64,000 nucleotides of DNA from Macrothele yani (GCA_039090855.1 CM077001.1:119352922-119416921), one strand, 5' to 3'; positions 54,987-64,000 are shown, numbered from the stretch's first letter. Notes: generated by a model not told the origin, from the letters alone. A program made the numbers and translations.

Positions 54987-55990
54987 AGGATGACCATTTC
55001 TTTAGGCAAATTTCATTATGCAGGATGACCATTTTTTAGGCAAATTTCATTATGCAGGGTGACCATTTCTTTAGGCAAATTTCATTATGCAGGATGACCA
55101 TTTCTTTAGGCAAATTTCATTACGCAGGATGACCATTTCTTAAGGCAAATTTCATTATGCAGGATAATCATTTTTTTAGGCGAATTTCATTATTCAGGAT
55201 GACCATTTCTTTAGGCAAATTTCATTATGCAGGATGACCATTTCTTTAGGCAAATTTCATTATGCAGGATGACCATTTCTTAAGGCAAATTTCATTATGC
55301 AGGATGACCATTTCTTTAGGCAAATTTCATTATGCAGGATGACCATTTCTTTAGACAAATTTCATTATGCAGAATGACCATTTCTTTAGGCAAATTTCAT
55401 TATGCAGGGTGACCATTTCTTTAGACAAATTTCATTATGCAGGATGACCATTTCTTTAGGCAAATTTCATTATGCAGGATGACCATTTCTTAAGGCAAAT
55501 TTCATTATGCAGGATAATCATTTTTTTAGGCGAATTTCATTATTCAGGATGACAATTTCTTTAGGCAAATTTCATTATGCAGGATGACTATTTCTTTAGG
55601 CAAATTTCATTATGCAGGATGACCATTTCTTTAGGCAAATTTCATTATGCAGGATGACCATTTCTTTAGGCAAATTTCATTATGCAGGATGACCATTTCT
55701 TAAGGCAAATTTCATTATGCAGGATGACCATTTCTTTAGGCAAATTTCATTATGCAGGGTGACCATTTCTTTAGGCAAATTTCATTATGCAGGATGACCA
55801 TTTCTTTAGGCTAATTTCATTATGCAGGATGACCATTTCTTAAGGCGAATTTCATTATGCAGGATGACCATTTCTTTAGGCAAATTTCATTACGCAGGAT
55901 GACCATTTCTTAAGGCAAATTTCATTATGCAGGATGACCATTTCTTAAGACAAATTTCATTATGCAGGATGATCATTTCTTTAGGCGAAT
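54987..55990 (+). repeat. 35-bp minisatellite, about 29 units, inside a mariner transposase
   Basis: The unit starts AGGATGACCATTTCTTTAGG and continues CAAATTTCATTATGC. One unit has 34 bp and the others 35. Variants repeat every 350 bp: AGGGTGACC at 55056, 55406 and 55756, and AGGATAATCATTTTTTT at 55161 and 55511. This means a ten-unit block was itself amplified. A 35-bp unit shifts the frame at every step, so the array destroys translation. The last unit runs straight into the codons of the first catalytic block (CGAATTGCCACGTGTGATGA). Confidence 0.95.
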
Positions 55991-56510
55991 TGCCACGTGT
56001 GATGAAAAGTGGATATTTCTCCAGAATCCTGATATGAGAAAACAGTGGTTAGATCCCAAAAAGCCACAAGAACCAGTCCTTAAAAGGGGACGATTTGAGC
56101 ACAAAGTTATGCTATACGTATGGTAGAACTTGGGGGGGGCTCATTCATTAGGAATTGGTTCCAGATGGCTGAGGTATTGCTGCGCAGCTGCACTCTGGCC
56201 AGTTGGAGCGGATGTATGCCGATTTAAGCCGAAAGTACCTGGCTCTGGTGAACCGTTAACTAGTTATCCTCCAAAACGATAATGCTCCTCCCCGTCGTTC
56301 CCGATCAACTAAGGAAAAATTACAGCAACTGAGGGTATTGAACTAATGCTCTTACATTGTTAATAATCCGGATATTGCACTTTCGGAATTTAACTTATTC
56401 TGATCCATGATACATTTTCTACGTAGAAAATATTTCCAAAAGATCGACGATTTTGAGCCTGAGGTTCAAGACCTTTTATCTTCGAAACCAAAGAAATTTT
56501 TTTCCAGGGG

Positions 56511-56733
56511 ATTTTTGTTTCTTTTGATTGGAGGTTTAACGACCACCGTGAGCAACTCAACGGGCTACAAGCAGTCGCCCGTCCTTAATTTAGGGTCACA
56601 GGTTCCAGGGAAGGGAGAGAACCAGTGCCGTAAGACAAACACAACATCCATGCCTCACCGGGATTCGAACCCGGACCTCTTTCGGACGAATGATCAGAGG
56701 CCATCGCTTAGACCATTGCGCCATTGGAGTGGC
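56511..56733 (-). mobile_element. SINE-1 inside mariner E
   Basis: TSD CCAGGGG (56504-56510 and 56734-56740). A full-length copy with a mutated head (GCCATTGGAGTGG). It lies near the 3' end of the transposase. Confidence 0.93.
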
Positions 56734-56882
56734 CCAGGGGGTTCAAGACATGGCATCACGACTGTGTAGGACTATCAATCACGATGGACGCTATTTTAAA
56801 GATTAAGCTTTCACTTTTATGCATTTATAAACGGTTTCATCAACTGTCAGAAAACGGCAATGACTTTTGAATCTTCAAAGTA

Positions 56883-57714
56883 TACTACAAGGGCGAAAAT
56901 AATTTACGAAAATTCATTTGCATGGTTGTAATAATTTGCACCTCCTTACCTGATCTACCCACCATGCGAGTTTCAGTCCGACCTCACACGTTTTTCCTGG
57001 TGTTTCATTTTCAACAAAGAGTGGTGTAGTAAACACGCAAAGTTCAAATATACAATTTGCATAACTGCTACGGATGGATAATGTTTACAAAATGGCAAAG
57101 ACGGAGCAAACAAAGAAAATTATGCAGATTATAAGGATCGTTCTTACAAGCAGATAATTCCTTCCCAAAATATCAGCAGGAACACAAAGGTACATGCACA
57201 TCATATCCTGGGGCAATGCAGAGCTGGGAAGTAATTGGAGGGTAGAAATTAACATCATGAAACACGGAGAGGAAGGTAATAAAAAAGACTATTGTATAAA
57301 CGACGCGAAGTGGACACAAGTTGTGAACGTCGCCATCCATTTTTACGGAACGTTTATAAACTCGCGAGGGAGGCGAAACTCCTAGGATGAAACATGGGCA
57401 TTAGCTCATTTTGTTCAACTCACTTTGAAGAGAAGAAAATAACAATCACTTATCTCAGTTCACACGAGGAATTTTTCTCCCGCTGTCCTTGCTGCAGCCA
57501 GCTAAAGTGAGTAGAGAGAATAACTACTAAGCTGCTTTTCCAATATTTGGGGGGAGAAAGTACAAAATGAGGGAAAAAGAAAAGAGAAATGCTATTCTTT
57601 TTGTGAAAGGACGTGCTCATTACTCCTGAAATGTTCTTAAGAACAAAAGTTTTTCTAAATATGCTGCTTGCCAATGGTAAGGACGCTACCAGAAACTGTG
57701 CGTAGTTCGAATGG
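56883..57714. other. No gene recognised
   Basis: AT-rich DNA. The open stretch 57194-57385 has no domain and no plausible splice context that I can defend. Confidence 0.45.
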
Positions 57715-57918
57715 TAATTAATAACAAACAGAAAGCATCGCTCTTTCCACGTTAATAAGAGAGTCAGGGAACAATGCAGTGGTAGCATGTCCGGCGCGTA
57801 ACTGGAAGACCCTGGGTTCGATTCCGGGTGGCGGCCGATGAGAATTTTTCAGTGACTCACTTATTAATGTCGATGGTTTCTGTTTGGTGTTCCTGATCCA
57901 CGTCGAGTGTTTGAATTA
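57715..57918 (+). mobile_element. SINE-2 copy
   Basis: The tRNA-like head at about 57777-57836 (GCAGTGGTAGCATGTCCGGC, GGGTTCGATTCCGGG) is followed by GATGAGAATTTTTCAGTGAC and a tail ending GTTCCTGATCCACGTC. It is preceded by CATCGCTCTTTCCACGTTAA, the inverse of the tail motif, as in the copy at 609. The family therefore tends to have tail-like sequence on both sides. Confidence 0.75.
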
Positions 57919-58499
57919 ATTATGGTAAGGAAACAAGATCGTGCCGTTGTAAAATACTCGTAGATAAAAAACACACACATATAATAGAAAAACGCTCCGT
58001 AAAGAAGTTCACATGTGCAGCTACAGCGGTTTTCCAGCGGAAAACTATCATGTGGGTAAGCGAATGGTTTTTGATTCCATGGAAAAATACATACCGTGTG
58101 TTTCGATACAAGAAAGGAGTCCAGAGCAATTTGGATATATTATTCGTTTTAGAACTCCTGTCCTTGGAGGTGATTGTCTAATGGGGGTTATCCGAGAAAT
58201 AAGCGTCTGTAGTATCTTTGGGTGACACAACGTTTTCCAGAACAAGACGCCTTATGGTTTCAAGAGCCCTGTCCTTTGAGTGGTGTATGCCGTTGTCCTG
58301 AAGGAACAGCACATGTTTCTAGTTAACCAATGCAGGATACTTGCAAATCAGTGCAACATGAACCATTGCAGTTGGCAGGAGTACAGGTCGGCTGTTATGG
58401 GTTTCCACGTGGTAGAAGCTCATTATTATTTATGATGGTTTTTACACGTGGAAGAATCCTATTGATAATCCGACTATCAAGGGAACACTTGACTTGTGT
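57919..58499. other. No gene recognised; possible old mariner-like remnant
   Basis: Around 58190-58330 the minus strand has words such as LFLQDNGIHH that recall a DNA.PH block, but there is no supporting second motif. I do not call an element. Confidence 0.35.
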
Positions 58500-58559
58500 A
58501 TCACCGGACACCTAGAAGAGAAACACAACATGTCATTTATTGACATACAATAGTACGGT

Positions 58560-59990
58560 GTCCGTCCACCTTTGGCCTTAATGCATGCACTGACCCTTCG
58601 AGACATGCTCTCGACAAGGTTTTGGAACACAGCTATAGGTGTGCGCTTCCATTCAGTACATGATGCTGCCGCTAATTGCTGCTTAGTTGTAGGCTTTGGT
58701 TCCAAACTTCTTATGCGGCGCTCTAATTCAACTCATAGGCACTCTGTGGGATTAAAATCGGGGCTTTGTGCTAGCCAGTCCACACATGATACGGAATTAT
58801 CGTCAAACTACGCCGTAACAGTCCTTGCTTTATGGCTCGGTGCATTATCCAATGCTCGGTTCCATAGTATTGCCACAGTGTTGGTATGGCATAATTGTAG
58901 AGAATAACGAGGTAGACGTGCTGGTTCACAGGTTTGTCCACGATAACCAATGGGCAGGGACCATACCAACGAAAACGCCCCCACATGAGTACACTGTCAG
59001 CTTCAAACTTGACCGTAGGAACAGTACACTGTGGTAAATACCGATCCCCGGCTGCCGCAATACACACACACGGCCATCAGACTGACGGATAGTGTAACTG
59101 GATTCGTTAGTCCATAGGACCCGTTTCCATTGATCTACGGTCCACGGTAAATGTTCTTTACACCATGTATGATGTAGAAGTCTTTTCGTACTTCTACGTT
59201 AATTTAAAACATCACTATACGAAGAAATAGTTCCTAAAATTAACCTTAACGGCCAGACGAAACATGTAAACAAGAAAAGTCAAACTTACGGAAAAGTTGC
59301 TTTATTCAATATGTAGCAAACACGTCGTAGCATAGCATATTGCACTAAACTCTCCTCGCACCACACAATTGTTAACACAACGCTCCTTTCAATAATCAGT
59401 TTACAACCCAACGCTCGCCAAGTAACAGTTTAGTCGTCGTTTTTATCTCTGGTTCTTATCTTATCTCAGGCATACGTCACGTGAATTCAACCTCAATTGT
59501 TGCCAAACGTATTCGTTTAAGAGAAAAGATATTACATAGGGAAAGAAACTAAAGAGGAAAGTTAATTTAGAATATACGTCACATATGCTAAACGACGAGT
59601 AGCATTCTTAGTGGAGATGAAAGGCTTATGAGCAGCCGCACGACCACGGTAACCCATGGAATGAAATTCTCTGCCAATGGTACGTGTACATACCGAGGTT
59701 CCAGCATTTTTACTCACCTGTACACTGAGGTCTTGCGCAGTACTTCGTCGATTAGCTATAACGACTCTCCTGAGGCTTCGACGTCCTCTATCACTGATTT
59801 TTTTGGTCTGCCGGTACGTTTTGCTGCTTCAGGCTCACCATGTGTCTTCCACTTAATCAGTACATCCAAAACAGCTGACTTGGGTATATTTAAACGCCTC
59901 TCGGTTTCTCTTATGGACAACCCACTAATATAACACCCAACAATATTTCCTTTCTCAAAATCAGTTCTCTACCGTCGCGAAATTTTCACT
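58560..59990 (-). pseudogene. Tc1-like transposase d4, interrupted
   Basis: Minus-strand blocks: GLSIRETERRLNIPKSAVLD (about 59930), GRPKK, RNATRRLA near 59600, then the insertion. WTNESSYTI-like sequence (about 59100) stands at the first catalytic block, with Asn again in place of Asp. The second block retains DNAPSHKA despite a small deletion just before it (58850). The C-terminal part is AFQNLVESMSRRVSACIKAK with GGRTPYY. It is inactive. Confidence 0.85.
59168..59583 (-). mobile_element. LTR-like insertion (possible solo LTR)
   Basis: The 416-bp insert interrupts the Tc1-like copy at a site that is continuous in the other three copies, with CATG / TATG on either side as a likely 4-bp target duplication. 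On the minus strand it begins TGTGACGTATATTC and ends CTACATCA (TG...CA), and contains TTGAATAAAGCAACTT, a polyadenylation-signal-like site. A related sequence is at 4382. No primer-binding site or coding region is attached, so a solo LTR is the simplest reading, though not proven. Confidence 0.6.
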
Positions 59991-60230
59991 CCACCTCGTA
60001 GTGCGATATGACCGCGGTCAGCTGCAGGCTTGTTTTTATACCGTTTGCAGCTGTACCGCGCATTTTAACAACGCAGCGAATCCGTTCACGTGCTTTTGAA
60101 GGGGTGTCCGGTCCGATGACTTTTGTCAATATAGTGTATATATATATCTTAAACTGGGAAACTTTCATGCGAATATAAAAATGCTGTTGAAAGCAACTGC
60201 ACCACACGCAGATATTGAACAATCAATGTG

Positions 60231-60446
60231 CCGCCTCGGTGGCGCAGTGGTCTAAGCGATGGCCTCTGATCATTCGTCCGTAAGAGGTCCGGGTTCTAAT
60301 CCCGGTGAGGCATGGATGTTGTGTTTGTCTTACGGCACTGGCTCTCTCCCTTCCCTGGAACCAGTGACCCTAAATTAGGGACGGGCGACTGCTTATAGCC
60401 CATTGAGTTGCTCACGGTGGTCGTTAAACCTCCAATAAAAAAAAAA
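60231..60446 (+). mobile_element. SINE-1, full length
   Basis: A long exact TSD, GAACAATCAATGTG (60217-60230 and 60447-60460). Near-consensus head, body and tail, so probably young. Confidence 0.95.
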
Positions 60447-60582
60447 GAACAATCAATGTGTTATACAAAATCGCGTCCAACTCTTCTTTCTTTCTCTAGT
60501 TACAGAATAAACTTAAATTATAAAAAACAGTTGTACAGCACTTCAGTGTTCTGCTATAGCGAACGTGAGAAATTGTTTCTAT

Positions 60583-60792
60583 TTTTGATTGGGGATTTCA
60601 CGACTACCGTCAGCAACTCGATGGGCTATCAGCAGTCGTCCGACCCTAATTCAGGGCCACTGGCTGCAGGGAAGGGAAAGAACCGGTGCCGTAAGAAAAG
60701 TACAACATCCATGCCTTACCGAGATTCGAACCCAGAGTCATCTTCAACGAAAAGTCAGAAGCCAACGCTTAGACTGCTGCTCCATCAGGGTA
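60583..60792 (-). mobile_element. SINE-1, diverged subfamily
   Basis: TTTTGATTGGGGATTTCACG, GGCCACTGGCTGCAGGGAAG and CGAGATTCGAACCCAGAG follow the SINE-1 order but differ at many positions. The A box is decayed (TTAGACTGCTGCTCCATCAG). Confidence 0.82.
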
Positions 60793-61808
60793 TCTTAAAA
60801 AATATTAAAAACAACACTTCGTTGTTCTCTAATGTGGAAAAAAAGACTATTAACAACAACCGCGCAACACTACATTGTCTCTTGTTGTGGGTAAGAGAAA
60901 GTTACACAAGACTCATCTTTGATTTTTACATTCCGAAATGTGCATTCCAGTGGAATAATGTCAAATCACAGAAAGTTGGCGCAGATATTACACTTAGTCT
61001 CGTATCTTTTACGCAACAGCTTGATAGTTATCTTGCATTTTTTTCAAAGTAATCTTGTCGCAACATCTTCCAATTCTGGAAAGCTCCTACAAAGGCAGAA
61101 GCAACACTGAACTCATTTTAATATCCGCAGAGAGAAGACGAAACATTAATACACGAAAACAGATACACGATTCCATTTGCTCGATGAATACATCGCAGCA
61201 CGACAGCAAGAGCTTTGTTAATGGAGCTATTTTCCCCTTCCGTGAGAAAAAAAATAAAAAGTTGTAACTTGTCATTATAAAAATAAATCACCGACGCATC
61301 GTTTGTTTGCTCAATCACCAAATCTTCCGCATCTCATCCGATTTTGTTATTACTTTCCATACAACGCTAAAATGATCCTTTGTCATCCCAAATGAGGTGA
61401 CGCCTACATTACCCAACATTCATTCAACGTTTCCCAAACTCGCTGTAAATCAACTCGTTATGAATGAAACCCATATCATCAGGAAACTCATTTTGGGAAA
61501 AATTTCCTCTCCTTCATAACTTTACAATAAAATGATAAATAATAATGAGATTTTAAGAAAAGAAACGGAATTTTCTCTTCTACGACGCGCAACAGCATGG
61601 GCATTACAATCAGTGCTTTCGATTTTTAACTACGTCTCCACAAAAGTATCAAATGTATACAGTTTCATGGAAGCAAAAAGCTTTTATCTCTTCACTAATA
61701 AGTTGACAATCTGCACGACTAGCTTAATAAGGAAATGGAGCCTGCAGAGCGAGTGGTTAGTCAGCTAGCTAGGGATTATCAGTTCCCGTTATTTTGTGAT
61801 TCCCGATA
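60793..61808. other. 1 kb without recognisable gene or repeat
   Basis: AT-rich sequence. The open frames are short and low in complexity. Nothing could be supported. Confidence 0.45.
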
Positions 61809-62031
61809 CTTTTTTTTCCTTTTTTTTTAGGGTTTAACCACCATCATGAGGAACTTTAAAGGCTATGAGGTAGTCGCCCATCCCTAATTTGGGGGCTACT
61901 AGTTCTAGGAAAAGCATAAAACCAGTGCCGTAAGGAAAACACACAGTCCATGGCTTACCTCGGATTCGACCACCAGCTCACTCGGACGAATAGTATTAAA
62001 CTAGCGCTCAAACCACTGCGCTACTGGGATG
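61809..62031 (-). mobile_element. SINE-1, old copy
   Basis: TTTTTTAGGGTTTAACCACC, GTAGTCGCCCATCCCTAATT and AACCAGTGCCGTAAGG follow the body order. The B box (CGGATTCGACCACC) is decayed and the head ends ACCACTGCGCTACTGGGATG. Confidence 0.8.
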
Positions 62032-62067
62032 AGCTATATTCGAGATTTTGCCTTGTTTTGTTGTTGT

Positions 62068-62277
62068 TAATTTCGAGCTTTGACGACCACGGAAAGCAAC
62101 TCAATAGGCTATATTCAATCATACGTCCCGAATTTAAGACTATCTGGCATCTGGGAAGGAAGAGATCCAATGTAAAACAAAAGCACCATCAATACGCCAG
62201 CGGGGATTCGAACTCGAACCCACTCGGACGACCGGTTAGAAGCCAGCTCTGAAACCAAGGCGCCACCTGGGCGACCC
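62068..62277 (-). mobile_element. SINE-1, very old copy
   Basis: GACGACCACGGAAAGCAACT, CATACGTCCCGAATTTAAGA and GGGGATTCGAACTCGAACCC keep the order of the family with many substitutions. There is no tail. It lies next to another old copy, and the two may share history. Confidence 0.75.
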
Positions 62278-62688
62278 ATGTCCCAGATTCCGGTATTAAA
62301 TTGATACCGATCCGGGATCCCGGGATTCGTATCGATTTAGTTGTGTCCCTTGTATTTTCTTTAAAATCAAAATTACGTTAAATATGATAGAATGTATTAT
62401 AAATAATGGAAACTAACGTATGTTTATTTATTTAAAACATTTTTAGAGCCGCTGGCCAAGGTTTTTAAAAGATTTAGGTGGTGGACTACAATTTTTTTTT
62501 CTAAATATTTATAGAATGATGCAAATTGTTTTAAGCATTTAATCTCCTTTAATTAATAATAGAACATTTGAAATTAAAAATTAAAAAAAAAAAACCTTAC
62601 AGTTAATGAGAAATGTGGACTATTAAACGCCACTAAAAGTTGTTGCATGTCCATAGTCCACTTCGATACTTTTGTTGAAAGTCGAAGA
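62278..62688. other. No gene recognised
   Basis: Includes a short GATACCGATCCGGGATCCCG-type palindromic stretch near 62300-62335 and AT-rich runs. Nothing else was supported. Confidence 0.4.
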
Positions 62689-63321
62689 GCCATCCGGTGG
62701 CACAGTGATCTAAGCGATGACTTCTGACCATTCGTCCATGATGAGTCCGGGTTCAAATTCCGGTGAGGTATGAATGCTGTGTTTGTCTTACTGCACTGGC
62801 TCTCTCACTTCCTTGGAACCAGTGACTCTAAAGTGAAAATCCTCCAAATACGTGGCGTCAGTGAATAAACAAAGACATCACTCTTTCCACGTTGTAGTAA
62901 CACACAGCAACCGAAAAATTGTTATTTGGTCACCGCTGGAGAATCGAATCCCAGATCTCCCGATATCTAGCCGAGCGCGTTACCCTTACACCACAGTGGC
63001 CAACAATCCACGGCGCTATGTGTGTTTTTCTGTTAGCTTCTGACATCATAAATCCGTAAGATGGGCTCAGCTACTGAGACGTCTCCATCTGGATTGTTGG
63101 CCACCGTGGTGTAAGGCTATCGCGCTCGGCTAGATATCGAGAGATCTGAGATTCTATTCCTCAGCGGTGGCCGAATAACAATTTTTCGGTTGTTGTGTGT
63201 TGCTACAACGTGGAAAAAGCGATGTCTTTTTTTATTCAGTGGCTCTAAATTAGGGACGGGCGATTGCATTAGTGCATCGAGTTGTTCACAGCGATCGCTA
63301 AACCTTCAATAAAAAAAAAAT
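62689..63321 (+). mobile_element. SINE-1 split by a palindromic SINE-3 pair
   Basis: The first part, 62689-62832, has the head and half the body. The second, 63238-63321, has GACGGGCGATTG, GAGTTGTTCACAGCGATCGC and the poly-A. The break is flanked by AGTGACTCTAAA / AGTGGCTCTAAA, a 12-bp TSD with one change. This fixes the inserted unit as 62833-63237. Confidence 0.9.
62833..63237. mobile_element. Palindromic unit of two head-to-head SINE-3 copies
   Basis: The minus-strand copy 62861-63009 and the plus-strand copy 63090-63237 both start TGGATTGTTGGCCAC. They have an A-box-like TGTGGTGTAAGG, a B-box-like GAGATTCTATTCC (GGGATTCGATTCTCC in the other), then AATAACAATTTTTCGGTTG and a tail AACGTGGAAAGAGTGATGTC. 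An 80-bp spacer separates the heads. The pair went in as one piece, because a single 12-bp TSD surrounds it. Confidence 0.82.
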
Positions 63322-63587
63322 CAAAGAAATTGTTCCGAGGTAGAATCATTTATACTATTCCAGAGTTTTGACTTTGTTTCACAATAAAAATGTCCACTTG
63401 CATATAAAAATACTTCCTAACACTGAAGTAATTTTAATCCGAAACCTCTTATATTTGGGTATTTCTCAGGGAAAAAACTCTTTAGACCACACTTCTCCAG
63501 TTTCTGATCGATCTCTAACAAATTCCACTCCTTGAAGTTCACATAATTCTATTTAATAAATGAGATTTGTGCCTTCGGTGTCAGCAC
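63322..63587. other. No gene recognised
   Basis: AT-rich sequence between the SINE and the hAT-like fragment. Confidence 0.4.
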
Positions 63588-63887
63588 TCAGTAGATGCTG
63601 AAAAAATGTATGCTTGATGAGACTTTGTCAAATTGTTTGACCTGTAGACATTTTCTTAATAAGAGTGTCGACCTGAGGAACAAATACAGCTCCATGCAGG
63701 ATTTGAATTTAGTCAAATTGTATCTTTCTAGATTTGATTTTAACAGTGGCATCATGTAATGAAAACTAGCTGTATGACTGCAAAGATCAAAGATATTCTG
63801 GTGCTTCCCTTGCAGAGAAATGTTCAATGCATTAAAGTCCTGTGTGATATCAGTTAGGAAAGCTACAGAAAAACAAGGCGACATCAC
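63588..63887 (-). pseudogene. hAT-type (GTF2IRD2/ZBED/FAM200-like) transposase fragment
   Basis: The 99-residue minus-strand frame starts with SVAFLTDITQDFNALNISLQ, then GKHQNIFDLCSHTASFHYMM. An AFL.DIT..lN.LN..LQG box is characteristic of the hAT-derived group that includes GTF2IRD2-like and ZBED/FAM200-like proteins. The fragment lacks the DDE residues and the C-terminal dimerisation domain. It may continue to the right of the window. Whether it is a relic or part of a domesticated gene cannot be judged from this piece. Confidence 0.65.
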
Positions 63888-64000
63888 TGACTTTTAGTTA
63901 GATCAGAAGAAAACTCTGCAGCGGCTGTTATCGAGAGCTAGTCTGCGAAACATAAGAGCGGTCAGAAAACCACTTTGACTGATGACAGGAGAGCATTAAA

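Larger units (their letters stand above)
53700..56790 (+). pseudogene. mariner (DD34D) transposase E, shattered
   Basis: Pieces in order are a first HTH with RVRFWFQRFK near 53795, an acidic linker resumed at 54816 (EQLESNPCTSTR), a second HTH (SPTIVRELRKLGKTHRS, about 54870), and EKRMTISLG at the start of the 35-bp array. After the array comes FRRIATCDEKWIFLQNPDMR (about 55980), holding the first Asp, then LYVWWNLGGAHSLG. The expected second block around 56270 reads QNDNAPPRRSR, and the third Asp block near 56395 is eroded (FNLF.S). The C-terminal block is RTINHDGRYFKD (about 56770). Confidence 0.88.
53484..56880 (+). mobile_element. mariner element E carrying a nested DDE element, a 35-bp minisatellite and a SINE
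   Basis: The left end TTAGGATGATTCAAAATCAT and the right end (inverse of CTTTGAAGATTCAAAAGTCA) share GATTCAAAA.TCATTGC.GTTTT. TA lies at 53482-53483 and 56881-56882. Of its 3397 bp, 934 bp are a nested element, about 980 bp are extra repeat units and about 225 bp are a SINE with its target. The remainder of about 1.26 kb is a standard mariner. Confidence 0.9.
58500..60136 (-). mobile_element. Tc1-like family d, copy 4, left TIR truncated, with an LTR-like insertion
   Basis: The right end has the full TIR (inverse of CACTATATTGACAAAAGTCA) with TA at 60137-60138. At the left only TCACCGGACACC of the TIR remains. Removing the 416-bp insertion at 59168-59583 leaves about 1.22 kb, the length of the other copies. 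Confidence 0.9.

Noticed and set aside
23127..55990. CRISPR-like arrays (regular 35- and 39-bp repeats)
   Set aside because: The repeats are contiguous without variable spacers, lie inside eukaryotic mariner transposases and derive from transposase codons. No cas genes are present.
4637..60446. Recurring small proteins with SNSMGYKQSP or RVRIPVRHG sequences
   Set aside because: These are chance translations of the SINE-1 body and head in either orientation. Their repeated appearance reflects copy number and not a protein family.
4935..63237. tRNA genes
   Set aside because: The heads of SINE-1 to SINE-4 have A and B boxes but lack a consistent cloverleaf, carry extra tails and are flanked by target duplications. 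None is supported as a working tRNA.
1..64000. Assigning a species (for example an orb-weaving spider)
   Set aside because: The transposase families are shared by many arthropods through horizontal transfer and no host gene is present. Only an arthropod, probably arachnid, origin is suggested.

Overview
The window is eukaryotic, almost certainly from an arthropod genome. It is AT-rich and has no operons and no recognisable host exon. It is packed with Tc1/mariner-superfamily transposons, tRNA-derived SINEs with poly-A tails and target-site duplications (TSDs), and satellite-like arrays. Many transposase reading frames look like those familiar from spiders and other arthropods, so an arachnid is my leading guess. 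These elements spread horizontally, so the sequence does not fix the species. I found no host protein-coding gene, rRNA gene, functional tRNA gene, CRISPR array or bacterial feature that I can support.

Layout. 0-1.7 kb: a mariner with exact terminal inverted repeats (TIRs), broken by a SINE-2 insertion. 2.5-3.0 kb: a fold-back MITE whose sister lies at 37.4 kb. 4.4-6.8 kb: part of an LTR-like repeat and several SINE-1 copies. 5.9-15.4 kb: a degenerate minisatellite of about 32 bp, cut apart by four DNA transposons (6.98, 9.39, 11.18 and 13.81 kb). 16.7-19.1 kb: two inverted copies of an unclassified repeat flanking a Tc1-like element. 20.3-21.8 kb: another Tc1-like element. 22.55-24.7 kb: a mariner whose transposase carries 24 tandem copies of a 39-bp unit. 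26.2-28.5 kb: a deleted DDE element and a nearly intact Tc1-like transposase. 29.0-31.3 kb: a SINE-mediated tandem duplication inside a Mutator-like (MULE) element. 31.3-32.3 kb: a TIR element with nested SINEs. 33.4-34.8 and 44.6-45.4 kb: two copies of an element built of 145-bp repeats. 38.6-40.9 kb: a 150/455-bp higher-order satellite in which every unit carries a CTCF-like core. 42.6-43.9 kb: a mariner. 45.5-50.9 kb: a mariner split by about 3.9 kb of other transposons. 50.9-52.2 kb: a Tc1-like element. 53.5-56.9 kb: a mariner holding a second DDE element, 29 copies of a 35-bp unit and a SINE. 57.7-63.3 kb: SINEs, one more Tc1-like copy with an LTR-like insertion, and a palindromic SINE pair. 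63.6-63.9 kb: a hAT-like fragment.

The genes do not form a pathway. The window is a stratified record of insertions, and exact TIRs and TSDs let the order of events be read in several places. The most striking observation is that two different mariners each grew a roughly 1-kb minisatellite at the same place in the transposase, immediately before the first catalytic Asp. The second is a satellite with CTCF-like motifs at about 150-bp spacing. In all entries, family names rest on protein motifs and TIRs read by eye, and no database search was run. SINE-1 to SINE-4 are working names for the four tRNA-headed repeat families in this window.
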